The notes under the pieces: model-generated
The model's input: the letters and a program-made list of their open reading frames with translations, nothing else
Told to the model about the DNA's origin: nothing
Databases searched by the model: none
Shown: positions 54,858 through 63,812 of the stretch, piece after piece
Numbering within the stretch: position 1 is the first letter of the stretch
Layout: each line of letters opens with the position of its first letter
Position numbers and translations under genes: made by a program
Assembly (NCBI GenBank): GCA_963825405.1
Contig: CAWGTB010000012.1
Location: forward strand, 1-64,000
Direction: 5' to 3'
From: JACPNO01 sp963825405
GTDB taxonomy: Bacteria; Acidobacteriota; Terriglobia; Bryobacterales; Bryobacteraceae
Length of the DNA: 64,000 nucleotides

Positions 54858-55109
54858 TTAGGGCTGGTACCCGTCCGCCATCCATTTGGCGAAGACCTCA
54901 ATCCGGGATTGCGGCCAGGGACCTTCTCCTCTCGGCGGCGGGGGCGGCATAACGGCCCCGCCGATCCCGCGAATCCGGTCGTAGATGGCGGCGGCATGCG
55001 CTTTCACGTCGTCATAATTTGCGAGATTGAACGCCTTGCTCATGGCGTGAATGTCTCGTTCCGTAAAGAGCGGGCGAATGTCCGATTGAAAACTCGTCAG
55101 CTTGACCAT
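54858..55109 (-). CDS. Small conserved cytochrome-associated-like protein
   Basis: An 83-residue protein starting MVKLTSFQSDIRPLFTERDI, five bases after GAGG. The sequence runs on as HAMSKAFNLANYDDVKAHAA, IYDRIRGIGGAVMPPPPPRG and PQSRIEVFAKWMADGYQP. DIRPLFT..D...M...F.L..Y.DV...A..I..R...G..MPPPP..GPW....I..F..WM..G is the pattern of haem-less relatives of the periplasmic PSCyt/c-type domain (same W and G positions but no CxxCH). It has no signal peptide, so it is cytoplasmic or rides with another protein. Common as a lone gene in soil Proteobacteria and Acidobacteria. Confidence 0.65.
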   Translation of the reverse strand: MVKLTSFQSDIRPLFTERDIHAMSKAFNLANYDDVKAHAAAIYDRIRGIGGAVMPPPPPRGEGPWPQSRIEVFAKWMADGYQP

Positions 55110-55139
55110 TGTGCCTCGCAGCTACCAGGATTGGCCTGA

Positions 55140-55482
55140 ATGTCGGATTCAACCAGCGTGGCCAAAACAATTCTATCCGGAATCGCTAGATGCGGTAGCC
55201 GGAAAAATCGGAAATCATCGTTCCATATTTGGAACAATCGCCTGAGGCTGACTCACAAAGAGAGATCGCAATTCGATCTCCCTGCGCATTTCCCGGTGCC
55301 TGCGCCAAGGCAGCAGGGGACCCTTGCAATCCAGGCAAATGCGCGCGTTCGTGAGGCTCCGTCCAGTCGCCACACTGCTTTCCTAGCAATCGAGCAGCCA
55401 CGAGCACACCTCCGGCGAGGGCTTCGCGACCATTTCATTTGAGATGGAAACTATGGGTCTGACTTCGGAGTCCAATAGAAGT
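55140..55482. other. Gap between the small protein and the efflux operon
   Basis: A minus-strand frame reads ARICLDCKGPLLPWRRHREM near 55270-55345, with a CxxC pair, but has no start or family. No terminator hairpin was found after emrB. Confidence 0.4.
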
Positions 55483-57060
55483 TTAATGCGCGACTGCTGT
55501 CTGACCAGGTTTAGCCTTCTTGGCGAGAAACAAAAGGCTAATAGCCACAAGACATACCACTCCCATGATCCAGAACGTATCGACATAGGCCAGCACCGTG
55601 GCTTGGCGGCCAACGATGCCATACACACGCCCATAGGATTGCTGCAGGGCTTGTGCTGCTCCGGTGCGGGAACCCGCACGAGCGGTCATCTGCGACAACA
55701 GTTCTTGCAGCCGGGGGTTGTACTGGAAGGTATTCCGGGCCAGATAAGTCTGATGCACCTGCTGGCGCTGGGCGATGTATGTCTCCACCGCGGATATGCC
55801 AATGCTCCCGCCCATGTTTCGCATCAGGTTGACCAGGCCGGACACCTGGTTGCTTGCCTCCGGCGGCATATCCGTGTACGAAATCGTATTGATGGGAACA
55901 AACAGGAAGGCCAACCCCAACGATTGGTACGCCCGCCAAAGCATGGCGGTTCGGAAGTCGATTGCCAGGTTGATATTGGTGAGCTGAAATAGCGCCAGGC
56001 CGGTAATCAGCAAGCCGAATCCGATCAGATAACGGACGTCCATCCGCGAGACCAGAAAACCCACCACCGGCATCAACAACAGCACGGTTACGCCGCCCGC
56101 TGACAGCACCTCGCCGGCGCTTTGGGCGGTGTAACCCATCTCGGTTTGCATGAATTGCGGGATTAGCACGGTGGTGCCGTAAAGCACCGCGCCCAAGGTC
56201 AACATCAGTACGCAGGAAACAGCAAAACTTGAGTTTCTTAGCAAGCGCAATTGAACGACAGGGTGAGCATTCCTCCATTCCCAAAACACAAAAGCCACTA
56301 ATGCGCCCACGGCGAGGATGCTGAAGGTAGTAATGAAGGATGACGAAAACCAATCGTCGCGTTGGCCCTTATCCAGGACGATCTGGAGTGCGCCGAGACC
56401 GAGAGCTACCAGAACCAGTCCGATGAAATCGATTGGTGTGCGTGTCGCCTGTTCCTTCGCCTGCACCATGTGAGGTGGATCCTCCACCATGAAACTGGTC
56501 AGAAAGAGCGACAGGATCCCGAACGGAACATTGATATAGAAAATCCAACGCCAACTGTAATTGTCGGTGATCCAACCGCCGAGCGTCGGCCCGATTGCGG
56601 GAGCCAGCACCACGGCCATGCCGTACACCGCGAAAGCCATGCCGCGCTTTGCTGGTGGAAACGTATCGGCCAGGATGGCTTGCTCACTCGGAGCCAAGCC
56701 TCCTCCTCCCGCGCCTTGCACGATGCGGAAGAAGACCAGCAATCCGAGGCTCGGAGCGATTCCGCATAAGAACGAACTGACCGTGAAAATCGCCACGCAG
56801 GTCATGTAAAAGCGCTTGCGGCCGAAGCGATCGCTGAGCCAGCCTGAGATCGGCAGCACCACGGCATTGGACACCAGGTAGCTGGTGAGCACCCAAGTGG
56901 ATTCATCCATGCCCGCCGACAGGCCGCCGGCGATGTGGGGAAGGGAGACGTTGGCAATGGCGGTGTCCATCACCTCCATGAACGTCGCGATGGTCACCGT
57001 AAGTGCGATGGCCCAGGGATTGTGTCCGGGATGCCACCCATCGCTCTGCTGGTCCGGCAT
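55483..57060 (-). CDS. emrB: EmrB-type DHA2 family multidrug MFS transporter
   Basis: A 525-residue inner-membrane drug/proton antiporter with fourteen predicted helices. Start at 57060 (MPDQQSDGWHPGHNPWAI). DHA2 hallmarks: MDTAIANVSLPHIAGGLSAG (helix 1, motif D1), WLSDRFGRKRFYMTCVAIFT (motif A, GxLaDrxGrkxxl), RIVQGAGGGGLAPSEQAILA (motif B), YGMAVVLAPAIGPTLGGWIT (motif C) and NMGGSIGISAVETYIAQRQQ near the end. It expels hydrophobic compounds through EmrA and TolC. It directly follows emrA; in the sequence as given a one-base insertion makes the two frames run together. The C-terminus is basic (AKKAKPGQTAVAH). Confidence 0.92.
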   Translation of the reverse strand: MPDQQSDGWHPGHNPWAIALTVTIATFMEVMDTAIANVSLPHIAGGLSAGMDESTWVLTSYLVSNAVVLPISGWLSDRFGRKRFYMTCVAIFTVSSFLCGIAPSLGLLVFFRIVQGAGGGGLAPSEQAILADTFPPAKRGMAFAVYGMAVVLAPAIGPTLGGWITDNYSWRWIFYINVPFGILSLFLTSFMVEDPPHMVQAKEQATRTPIDFIGLVLVALGLGALQIVLDKGQRDDWFSSSFITTFSILAVGALVAFVFWEWRNAHPVVQLRLLRNSSFAVSCVLMLTLGAVLYGTTVLIPQFMQTEMGYTAQSAGEVLSAGGVTVLLLMPVVGFLVSRMDVRYLIGFGLLITGLALFQLTNINLAIDFRTAMLWRAYQSLGLAFLFVPINTISYTDMPPEASNQVSGLVNLMRNMGGSIGISAVETYIAQRQQVHQTYLARNTFQYNPRLQELLSQMTARAGSRTGAAQALQQSYGRVYGIVGRQATVLAYVDTFWIMGVVCLVAISLLFLAKKAKPGQTAVAH

Positions 57061-57071
57061 GAGTTGACTCG

Positions 57072-58408
57072 CTAGCGCACTTGCACCCGTGGTTCGACGG
57101 ACATGCCCGGACGCAAACGATCCAATGCCTGTCTGATCCTTCTTAAAACGGATCCGCACGGGCAGGCGCTGAACAACCTTTACGAAATTACCCGTCGCAT
57201 TTTCGGGCGGCAGCAAACTGGTAACGGAGCCACTCGCGCCTGGCATGCTTTCGAGATATCCTTCAAAGTCGCTGGCCAGCGCGTCGACATGAATCCGCAC
57301 GCCCTGTCCGGGATGCATTCGCAACAGTTGGGTCTCCCGATAGTTCGCTGTCACCCATAGATCGTCGGTTTGGGTTACGAGAAAAACCTGCTGCCCGGGT
57401 GCGACATGCTGGCCTACTTCCGCGATTCGTTTCGCGACGATGCCGTTTACAGGAGACTGAATCTTGGAATAGGACAGGTTCAGCAGGGCCTGAGCAAGCT
57501 GCGCCTGGGCTGCCTGCGCAGCCGCCACCCGCGCCGAAACGTTAGCCCGCCGGATTGCCAACTCGCTGGGAGCGTTCTCGGTGATTTGTTTGGCGCGCTG
57601 CTGTGCTTGTGCCAGCTCGGCGCGGCTCTGGTCTGCCACTTTCAGCGCGGCCTGCGCGCTTTCCAGGCTCGCTGCTACAGTTGCAGCCAGCGCCTTAGCG
57701 TTGGCGACTACCTGATCGAACTGCTGCTGGGGAACTTCATCCTTGGCTGCCAGCGGCCGGTAACGTTCGACGTCCGCCTGCGCCTTGGCATTATTGGCTT
57801 CGGCTTCGCGAACTCGTGCCATTGCGGCGGCATAGTTGCGTTCCGCGGCGGCGACGCCCGCTTCCGCCTTGGTGATGTCCATGCCGGAAGTCGCGATGCT
57901 CGTCCGGTTGGTCACGTCCGTGACGGGAACGTTAGGCCGCTCCGCGCGAGTCTGTGCCTGTGCCAGGAGCAATTGGCTGCGAGCCAGATCCGCCGACGCA
58001 TTGTAGTCGCGCGGGATCCAGGTCGACTAGCGCCTGTCCTTGCTGGACCGTCTGATTCTCTTCGACGTAAACCGCGGTGATCGTTCCGGCAACGCGCGCC
58101 GTCACAGCGTTGATGTGCCCGTCGACCTGCGCATCGTCTGTGGATTCAAAGCGTCTGGCGTGCAGCCACCAGAGCAACCCGATCACGGCAACGATAAGGA
58201 CCGCAGCGGCGATCACAATGTTACGAAGCCGATGGGATTTCCTGTCTGATGTTGGCTTCTTCTCAGCGGAATCGCCGGGCTCCTTTTTTGGCGCGACATC
58301 TTTATTGGATTGCTTTTGCCGCTCTTGTTCTTCGCGCAGGGCACGGACCTCATCACGCAGATGTTCCAGTTCCTCTTCGATGTGGTCTTGCACCTTATCG
58401 CTCGCCAT
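57072..58408 (-). pseudogene. emrA: EmrA/HlyD-type periplasmic adaptor, two one-base frameshifts
   Basis: Start at 58408 (MASDKVQDHIEEELEHLR) or GTG 58414, which overlaps the TolC stop. An N-terminal cytoplasmic coiled coil (EELEHLRDEVRALREEQERQ) precedes one helix (NIVIAAAVLIVAVIGLLWWL), then a lipoyl domain (RVAGTITAVYVEENQTVQQG), alpha-hairpin (AAERNYAAAMARVREAEANN) and barrel (TDDLWVTANYRETQLLRMHP). The frame changes at CCCGCGC near 58018 and again at ATTGGATC near 57118. Removing one C and one G restores DPRDYNASADLARSQL and the normal ending DRLRPGMSVEPRVQVR. Both look like homopolymer-type indels, so the gene is probably functional. Confidence 0.88.
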
Positions 58409-58410
58409 GA

Positions 58411-59946
58411 TCACCGTCCTTGCAACAGTCGCGTGACTCCTCGCTCGCCTTGTCCGATGGAACGAGCGACACTCACCTGCGCCAGGTTGAAGGCGTAGAG
58501 CGCGCTAATGTAATCCTGCTCGGCCGTGGCTGCCGATTCCTGGGCCTGCACCAGTTCCACGGTGTCCGAGACACCGGAGCGAAATCGGTCTCTCGCCTGC
58601 AAGAGCGTATCCGCGGCCAGGGTGCGATTGGACTCCGCGACCTTTACCTGCTCGGCGGCGGCATTGGAATCGAGCAGGGCAGTACGCACGTCTTGTTCCG
58701 CCCGTCCCTTGAGGTCCTCGTACTCCGCCCGGCGCTGCGCCAGGACCGCGTCCGCCTGGTCGATATCCGCGCGAATTCGGCCGAAGCGAAAAATCGGAAA
58801 TCGCACGCCTCCCGAAACGGTAAACGTGCCATGCGCCTGATTGGTCGGAGTAACGCCAATGGCTCCATAGTCGGCCGTTACATCGAGCGACGGAAGATAT
58901 TCGGCCGATGCAGCTTTCCGGACCAACTCGGCTGCCTTTACCTGGGCGGAAGCGGCCCGCACATCCGGCCGGCTTGTCAACGCGTGCTGGATTAGGTCAT
59001 CTACATCCGATGGAGTCGCTTCGCGATAGGGAATCGCGTCCGATAGCACAAACTTTTGCGCCATCGGCAATCCGATTAGCCTGGCGAGAGAAATCTTCTG
59101 CTTCTCAAAGTCATTCGTCAGCGAGGTGAGACGCTGTTGCTGCGTCTGCAACTCAACCAGGCTGCGGCTCACGTCAATTCGCGCGTTCAGTCCACTCTTA
59201 TTGCGGTCGACGGCCTGCTGGTAGATGGCTTTGGCGGTTTCAATCTGTGCGAGCGCGGTCTGAATGCGCGCGGCTGACGCGATGATCTGCAGGTAAGATC
59301 CTGCTACCGCCAGCGTCACTAGTTCGCGGCTATCCTGGACCGACAACTCCGAGGAGCGCGCGTTTTCCTGGCTTGACCGCCAATTCCGCAGCGCGGTCAC
59401 GCTCACGCTCTCACTGAAACTCGCACGCGCGTCGAAATTGTTGAACGGTCCTACCGTGGTTGGAAAGTGAAAACCAGGAATCGGTACGTTGATCCGCAAT
59501 CCCTCGGCGGCCAGGTTAATCTGCTGGACGGTTTCCCTGACGCTTCCCATGAGGTCAGGCAGAAGTTGGGCCACCGCAGCCAAACGCTGTGCTCTGGCCA
59601 GGCGCGCAGCGTCGCCGGCGCCAATCGTCCCAAGGTTGTGCTGCAGGCCCCGTTGAATCGCATCTGAGAGTGAAAGCGAGAGAAGTTCCGGGCGAGCCTG
59701 TCCAGCGGCAACGCTACCTTGATAGGCTCCCTGAACCTGGATGGATGCATTGGTGGTGTTGACCGGGCTTCCAGCCCCTACGGAAGTTTCCGTCGCAGCC
59801 ACCGAGCCGTTCTGTGGCTGTCCTGAGAGGGGTAACTGCAGCGCCCGTGGCGATTGTGGAGAAGACGGCGGTCCGCCGAACTGTGGCTTCGATAGCGGAG
59901 CAACCGCCAACGCGCAAAAAATGCAGATCCAAGAGTTGCGTGTCAT
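58411..59946 (-). CDS. TolC-type outer-membrane efflux protein
   Basis: A 511-residue outer-membrane factor. Signal MTRNSWICIFCALAVAPLSK at the start, then the two TolC repeat halves: LSLSDAIQRGLQHNLGTIGA, RAQRLAAVAQLLPDLMGSVR, VTLAVAGSYLQIIASAARIQ, ARIDVSRSLVELQTQQQRLT and, in the second half, AAELVRKAASAEYLPSLDVT, SGGVRFPIFRFGRIRADIDQ, DTVELVQAQESAATAEQDYI. Residues 20-65 form a Pro/Gln/Ser-rich linker (SSPQSPRALQLPLSGQPQNG). It lets the EmrAB pump reach the outside. The stop overlaps the start of emrA by four bases, so tolC-emrA-emrB form one operon read leftward. Confidence 0.9.
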   Translation of the reverse strand: MTRNSWICIFCALAVAPLSKPQFGGPPSSPQSPRALQLPLSGQPQNGSVAATETSVGAGSPVNTTNASIQVQGAYQGSVAAGQARPELLSLSLSDAIQRGLQHNLGTIGAGDAARLARAQRLAAVAQLLPDLMGSVRETVQQINLAAEGLRINVPIPGFHFPTTVGPFNNFDARASFSESVSVTALRNWRSSQENARSSELSVQDSRELVTLAVAGSYLQIIASAARIQTALAQIETAKAIYQQAVDRNKSGLNARIDVSRSLVELQTQQQRLTSLTNDFEKQKISLARLIGLPMAQKFVLSDAIPYREATPSDVDDLIQHALTSRPDVRAASAQVKAAELVRKAASAEYLPSLDVTADYGAIGVTPTNQAHGTFTVSGGVRFPIFRFGRIRADIDQADAVLAQRRAEYEDLKGRAEQDVRTALLDSNAAAEQVKVAESNRTLAADTLLQARDRFRSGVSDTVELVQAQESAATAEQDYISALYAFNLAQVSVARSIGQGERGVTRLLQGR

Positions 59947-60321
59947 CAGCTTCGACGCGATCGCACAGCATCGTGATCGATAACCCTTCAGAGCGCTTTA
60001 ACAGATTCTGTAGCCCGCGCAGATACATTTGCGCGCAAAACGCCCCTACCGTTAGACTCCACGCCGAAACGATTGTTTCAAGCCAGCCCGGCCTTCAATT
60101 TGTTAGCTTTGTTGCGATAACAGGGCCGCAGCTGCCTGCGCTATCCCCGCTGCGAACCCCTTTGCAAGTGCCGCGGCGCTCCCCCCGCATCGTGACGAAG
60201 CGTAGCGAGCCAGAACCGTAGGCGAGGCACGCGCTAACGGCGTAAGGGACAAGATGAGATGAATAGAGAGAATCCTGCGTGAGCACGAATCCGGAATTTG
60301 GCCTAACAGTTCTCTCGCTGG
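59947..60321. other. Divergent promoter region of the efflux operon and the PAP2 gene
   Basis: Contains the start regions of both genes. No TetR/MarR-type dyad was found by eye. A stretch GTGAGCACGAATCCGG at 60279 could be an alternative start for the PAP2 protein. Confidence 0.35.
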
Positions 60322-61252
60322 TTGCTCAAGAGACGCGCAGTGACCAGAAGGCAGCGCAAAGAGAACAATCAGGCGAGCCACGGCACAGGGCCTTCGATGC
60401 TCGAGGTAAGGCCGGGCTCACCAACAATCAAAACCAAAAACATCGAGCAGGAATCATTACTTCGACCATGGGGACGCTTGCCCAGGTACGTCCTGAGAGA
60501 CCAAAGGGCGATCTGGACCAGCCCGTTTCACACCAGCAAAGCAGATGCAAAATGGTGGGCCATTTTTTGGCGGGACTACCGCGGTGCTGATCGCGAGCGA
60601 TGCGTGGACATCGAAACAGTTGCCGAATACGAAGAGCCAAATCACCGTTGCAACATGGACGTCGCGTCTGGGAGCGGTCTACTCGCTACTCCCCATCAGC
60701 GGCACATTCTACTTCATCGGTCTCGGCACACACGATGAGCGTTTCCGAGAAACAGGGATCCTGGGATTTGAGGCACTGGTGAATACGGAGATTCTCGTAG
60801 AAGTCCTAAAGGTGTCGACGCGCCGGGAACGGCCATTGGATGGCACCGGTAAAGGCGCGTTCTGGAGCGGAAACGCTTCTTTGTCGAGCCCCAGCTTCCC
60901 GTCTGGACACGCCATCACCTCATGGGCGCTGGCATCCGTTATCGCGCACGAGTATCCGCACCCGCTCATCGTGCCGATAACTGCTTACACCTTGGCCGCC
61001 ACGGTTTGCGTTTCACGCTTCGCCGCGCGTGAGCACTTTGCATCCGATACGGTTGTCGGCGCCGCGATGGGTTGGTTCGTTGGGGACTACATCTTTGCCA
61101 AGCGCCACAACCATGAATTGGATAAAGGCTCAACGTTCGAACGCGTCGTGGCGCATATACATATAGGTGGACCTGCGGAACTCGCTCGGCTCGTTCATCC
61201 CGATGCCGAAAGATCGGCTGCGCTGGTTGCCGGCCTACCAGCCGCGAACTGA
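60322..61252 (+). pseudogene. PAP2-type membrane phosphatase, one frameshift
   Basis: Frame one (60322 to about 60570) ends KTKNIEQESLLRPWGRLPRY and TSKADAKWWAIFW; frame two carries on with GTTAVLIASDAWTSKQLPNT, then GAVYSLLPISGTFYFIGLGT. The phosphatase motifs are complete: KVSTRRERP (KX6RP), PSFPSGHAITSW (PSGH) and SRFAAREHFASDTVVGAAMG (SRX5HX3D). Membrane helices are VYSLLPISGTFYFIGL, ITSWALASVIAHEYP and IVPITAYTLAATVCV. Such enzymes dephosphorylate undecaprenyl or phosphatidyl phosphates at the inner membrane. The C-terminal AELARLVHPDAERSAAL is extra. The frame changes at TTTTTTGG near 60570, a homopolymer run. Confidence 0.82.
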
Positions 61253-61404
61253 TCAGACCAAGTCCGCCCAATTGGCAGTCGTGGTGTAAACGAAAAATGC
61301 CGCCGACCGTTGAGACCATTGATCTGGAACTGCCACGCTACGCTGGATGGCCATCGACGTTGATCACTCGGCGAGCACGAACTCCATGCCGGTTGGCGGG
61401 CGCT

Positions 61405-61653
61405 TCAAGTCGCTCGAATGCGATCTTCAGGGACGTCAATTTCCTTGAGTCCTCTGAACGAAAAGGCTAGTTCGACGAGATACGATGGGGGGCTATCTGA
61501 GCTTCGTTTGATAATGGTGCCAAGGGCGTCGGTGACTGCTGAGTGGAAGGTAACGCCCTGCGACGTAAACCCCGCAAGATTCAATCGGACACGTTGATTG
61601 GATTCAAACGGCACACCAAAGTCCTCCGTTTCCGGAGTCCCGCCTTTCCCCAA
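61405..61653 (-). CDS. ORF overlapping the zinc-ribbon gene, possible frameshift continuation
   Basis: An 82-residue frame (TTG start) that overlaps the end of the zinc-ribbon gene by 73 bases. It reads TPETEDFGVPFESNQRVRLN, LAGFTSQGVTFHSAVTDALG, SPPSYLVELAFSFRGLKEID and VPEDRIRAT. The beta-rich text GVPFESNQRVRLNLAGF...GT I.. looks like an SH3-type or barrel domain and could be the true C-terminal part of the zinc-ribbon protein after a frame change. The alternative ending of the upstream frame (KRRTLVCRLNPINVSD) looks random. Confidence 0.5.
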   Translation of the reverse strand: MGKGGTPETEDFGVPFESNQRVRLNLAGFTSQGVTFHSAVTDALGTIIKRSSDSPPSYLVELAFSFRGLKEIDVPEDRIRAT

Positions 61654-61874
61654 ATCTTCGGCGGCCTCCCAGGCAATGCTTCTTGCTTGTCGACTTCTCT
61701 TTGCTCAACCGGCGGCAGCAGGATGATCTCTCCGCGACCTCGGTTCACCCTGCCCTTTCCCTTCAGCTTCTCGATCAAAGAGTTCCAGCAATCACCACAG
61801 ATATCGTATTCTTTGCCGTCAATCTCTTTTTGCAGACACTCTTGGCTTTGCCCGCACAAATCACAAAGAATCAT
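61581..61874 (-). CDS. Zinc-ribbon protein
   Basis: A 97-residue frame starting MILCDLCGQSQECLQKEIDG, after AGAGGAAAGTC. Cysteines CDLC and, after KEYD, CGDC fit a CxxC...CxxC ribbon (the pattern of YgiT/HypA-like or RPA-type small ribbons). Residues 35-75 are Arg/Lys-rich with RGEIILLPPVEQREVDKQEA. The end beyond about residue 78 probably is not native (see the overlapping frame). No recognised partner. Confidence 0.6.
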   Translation of the reverse strand: MILCDLCGQSQECLQKEIDGKEYDICGDCWNSLIEKLKGKGRVNRGRGEIILLPPVEQREVDKQEALPGRPPKIWGKAGLRKRRTLVCRLNPINVSD

Positions 61875-61969
61875 GACTTTCCTCTAACAATCGAACACCT
61901 ATTCATCTGAAAAACGGTGCTCGATACGGTGTTGCCTGCAAGTGGGTCTGATCTTCGTAAACCACGCTT

Positions 61970-62239
61970 TCACAATACGCGCCGGCCAATAATGCTTCGG
62001 CGAATCGCATGATAAACCACCAGGAAAAGAATAGCCCCCGTTACGGCGACCGCCAGGCTGTAGGGACTCAAACTCGTTACGCCACGGGCGCCGAACAGCT
62101 GGAAGACCCGACCACCAATCATCGCGCCCACGATACCAAGGAGAATATCGAGAACCATACCCTCGCCTCGGTGGTTAACCAAGTGACTGGCGATGAAGCC
62201 AGCGAGCAATCCGAGACAAATCCAAGCAAAAAATGACAT
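61970..62239 (-). CDS. GlsB/YeaQ/YmgE family stress membrane protein
   Basis: An 89-residue inner-membrane protein with three helices: MSFFAWICLGLLAGFIASHL, GMVLDILLGIVGAMIGGRVF and YSLAVAVTGAILFLVVYHAI. The G-rich motif GRGEGMVLDILLGIVGAMIGG and the final basic RRSIIGRRVL match the transglycosylase-associated/GlsB family, small stress-induced membrane proteins of unknown mechanism. Start at 62239, with GGGAGGATAAA directly upstream. Confidence 0.9.
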   Translation of the reverse strand: MSFFAWICLGLLAGFIASHLVNHRGEGMVLDILLGIVGAMIGGRVFQLFGARGVTSLSPYSLAVAVTGAILFLVVYHAIRRSIIGRRVL

Positions 62240-62660
62240 TTTATCCTCCCGCGGATTGAGAACAATGCATTCTGCTTGGTGTGCAAGTTTGGTGCCATGA
62301 CAATTAAACCCGTATCTAGTTGCGCTTAGCAATAACGAGCACCGACGCTAGCCTACGGGGGTGCAAAAATTCCCGGTACAGCCATCATTTGGAGCGAATC
62401 CTTCTATCGATGCCGTGCGCCACCATTGACGAGTGCCCTCCAGCATTGAGCAGCCTTCCTGCCGGGCCACACCGCGCGCCCCGAAGCAGCAGGTAGCGCG
62501 TTTCCAATGTTCGACCGTAACCTCCATTCCGGCGAAGGCCCGGCGGGAACGCGCCGACAGATTTGTATTCAGTCCGTGCATCACAGCGGATCCGCCGCGT
62601 CGCGAATTCTATTGCCCGTCTTGCCTGAGTGACCACCTGATGTATACTGCCCCTACACGT
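62240..62660. other. Gap between the GlsB gene and the NHL gene
   Basis: A long frame in phase with the NHL gene opens upstream to 62433 but has no signal or ribosome site, so it is left out. Nothing else is recognised. Confidence 0.4.
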
Positions 62661-63812
62661 ATGAAACATCCCATACGAAACTGTCTTCTTTCAGGGATTT
62701 TCGCGCTCGGCATGACTGCCGTTCCCGCGTTCATGCAGGAGAAAGGGGGTGAAGGCGAAACTGGCCCCTACGAAGTGGTCTCGAGCTGGCCGGGATCGCT
62801 CGATCATCCAGGATGGACATGGGGATCGCAGTCCGGAGTGTTCGCCGAAACACCGGATCGCGTCTTCATCCTGTCACGCGGCGAAGTGCCGGAAAAAAAA
62901 CCCGTGGCCGGTGGAGCAACCTCGGTCTACCCGCCGGGCACTCCTCAGTTCTTGCTCTTCCAGCTTCCACGCATGCCGGTAGCGGCCACTGGCACAGAGC
63001 CGCGGATGACCAACTGCATCAACATCCTCAACAGCGCCGGCAAGGTGATTGAAACCTGGACACAGTGGGATCACCTTTTCGCCGGCGGACGCGGGCCTCA
63101 CAAGGTCAAGATCAATCCCTACGATCCCGAGAAGCACGTTTGGATCATGGACGACGAGAGGCAGCAAATTTTCAAGTTCACTCATGATGGCAAGCAATTA
63201 GTTCTGACACTCGGCGAGGCCGGCGTTAAAGGGGACGACGACAAACACTTCGGCCGGCCCACGGATATTGCATGGATGCCCGAGGGCACTTTTTTCATCA
63301 GCGACGGCTACGTGAATACGCGCGTCGTGAAGTTCGACAAGAGCGGCAAGTACCTCATGACGTGGGGCACGCGCGGCAAAGGTCCTGGCGAGTTCAACCT
63401 GCCGCACTCGATCGACATCGACGCCAACCGACGCGTCTACGTCGCCGACCGCTCCAATAGCCGCATTCAAGTCTTCGACGAGAACGGCAAGTACCTCGAT
63501 GAATGGGACCACATCCGTAGCCCGTATCACATCATGATCACCAACGATCAGCACCTGTGGGTTGCCGACGGCGCAACCAATCAGATGGTGAAGTACGACC
63601 TCAACGGCAAGTATTTGTACTCGTGGGGGACCTATGGCTCTTACCCGGGCGGCTTCTGGGGCGTGCACGAGTTCTCGGTGGATGCCGACGGCAATCTCTA
63701 TACCGCTGAAGTTTTTGGCGGCCGGCAGCAGAAATTCCGTCCGAAGAAGGATGCGGACCGGGCCCAGTTGATTGCTCCGCCCCTACACTCGATTGCGGCG
63801 CTGCGCCAATAG
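62661..63812 (+). CDS. Secreted NHL-repeat six-bladed beta-propeller protein
   Basis: A 383-residue protein with start at 62661 (MKHPIRNCLLSGIFALGM), opening a signal peptide that ends near VPAFMQ. The propeller has NHL blades: HLWVADGATNQMVKYDLNGK, RVYVADRSNSRIQVFDENGK, TRVVKFDKSGKYLMTWGTRG and PGEFNLPHSIDIDANRRVYV, plus a first blade GWTWGSQSGVFAETPDRVFI. These proteins (6-bladed beta-propeller, related to peptidylglycine-lyase-like domains) bind ligands extracellularly; no active-site residues are assignable. Ends RAQLIAPPLHSIAALRQ. Monocistronic. The frame is intact. Confidence 0.85.
   Translation: MKHPIRNCLLSGIFALGMTAVPAFMQEKGGEGETGPYEVVSSWPGSLDHPGWTWGSQSGVFAETPDRVFILSRGEVPEKKPVAGGATSVYPPGTPQFLLFQLPRMPVAATGTEPRMTNCINILNSAGKVIETWTQWDHLFAGGRGPHKVKINPYDPEKHVWIMDDERQQIFKFTHDGKQLVLTLGEAGVKGDDDKHFGRPTDIAWMPEGTFFISDGYVNTRVVKFDKSGKYLMTWGTRGKGPGEFNLPHSIDIDANRRVYVADRSNSRIQVFDENGKYLDEWDHIRSPYHIMITNDQHLWVADGATNQMVKYDLNGKYLYSWGTYGSYPGGFWGVHEFSVDADGNLYTAEVFGGRQQKFRPKKDADRAQLIAPPLHSIAALRQ

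Noticed and set aside
55483..57972. 829-residue EmrA-EmrB fusion protein
   Set aside because: The natural EmrA end and stop are restored by removing one G near 57118, and EmrB has its own ATG at 57060; the fusion is a frame artefact.
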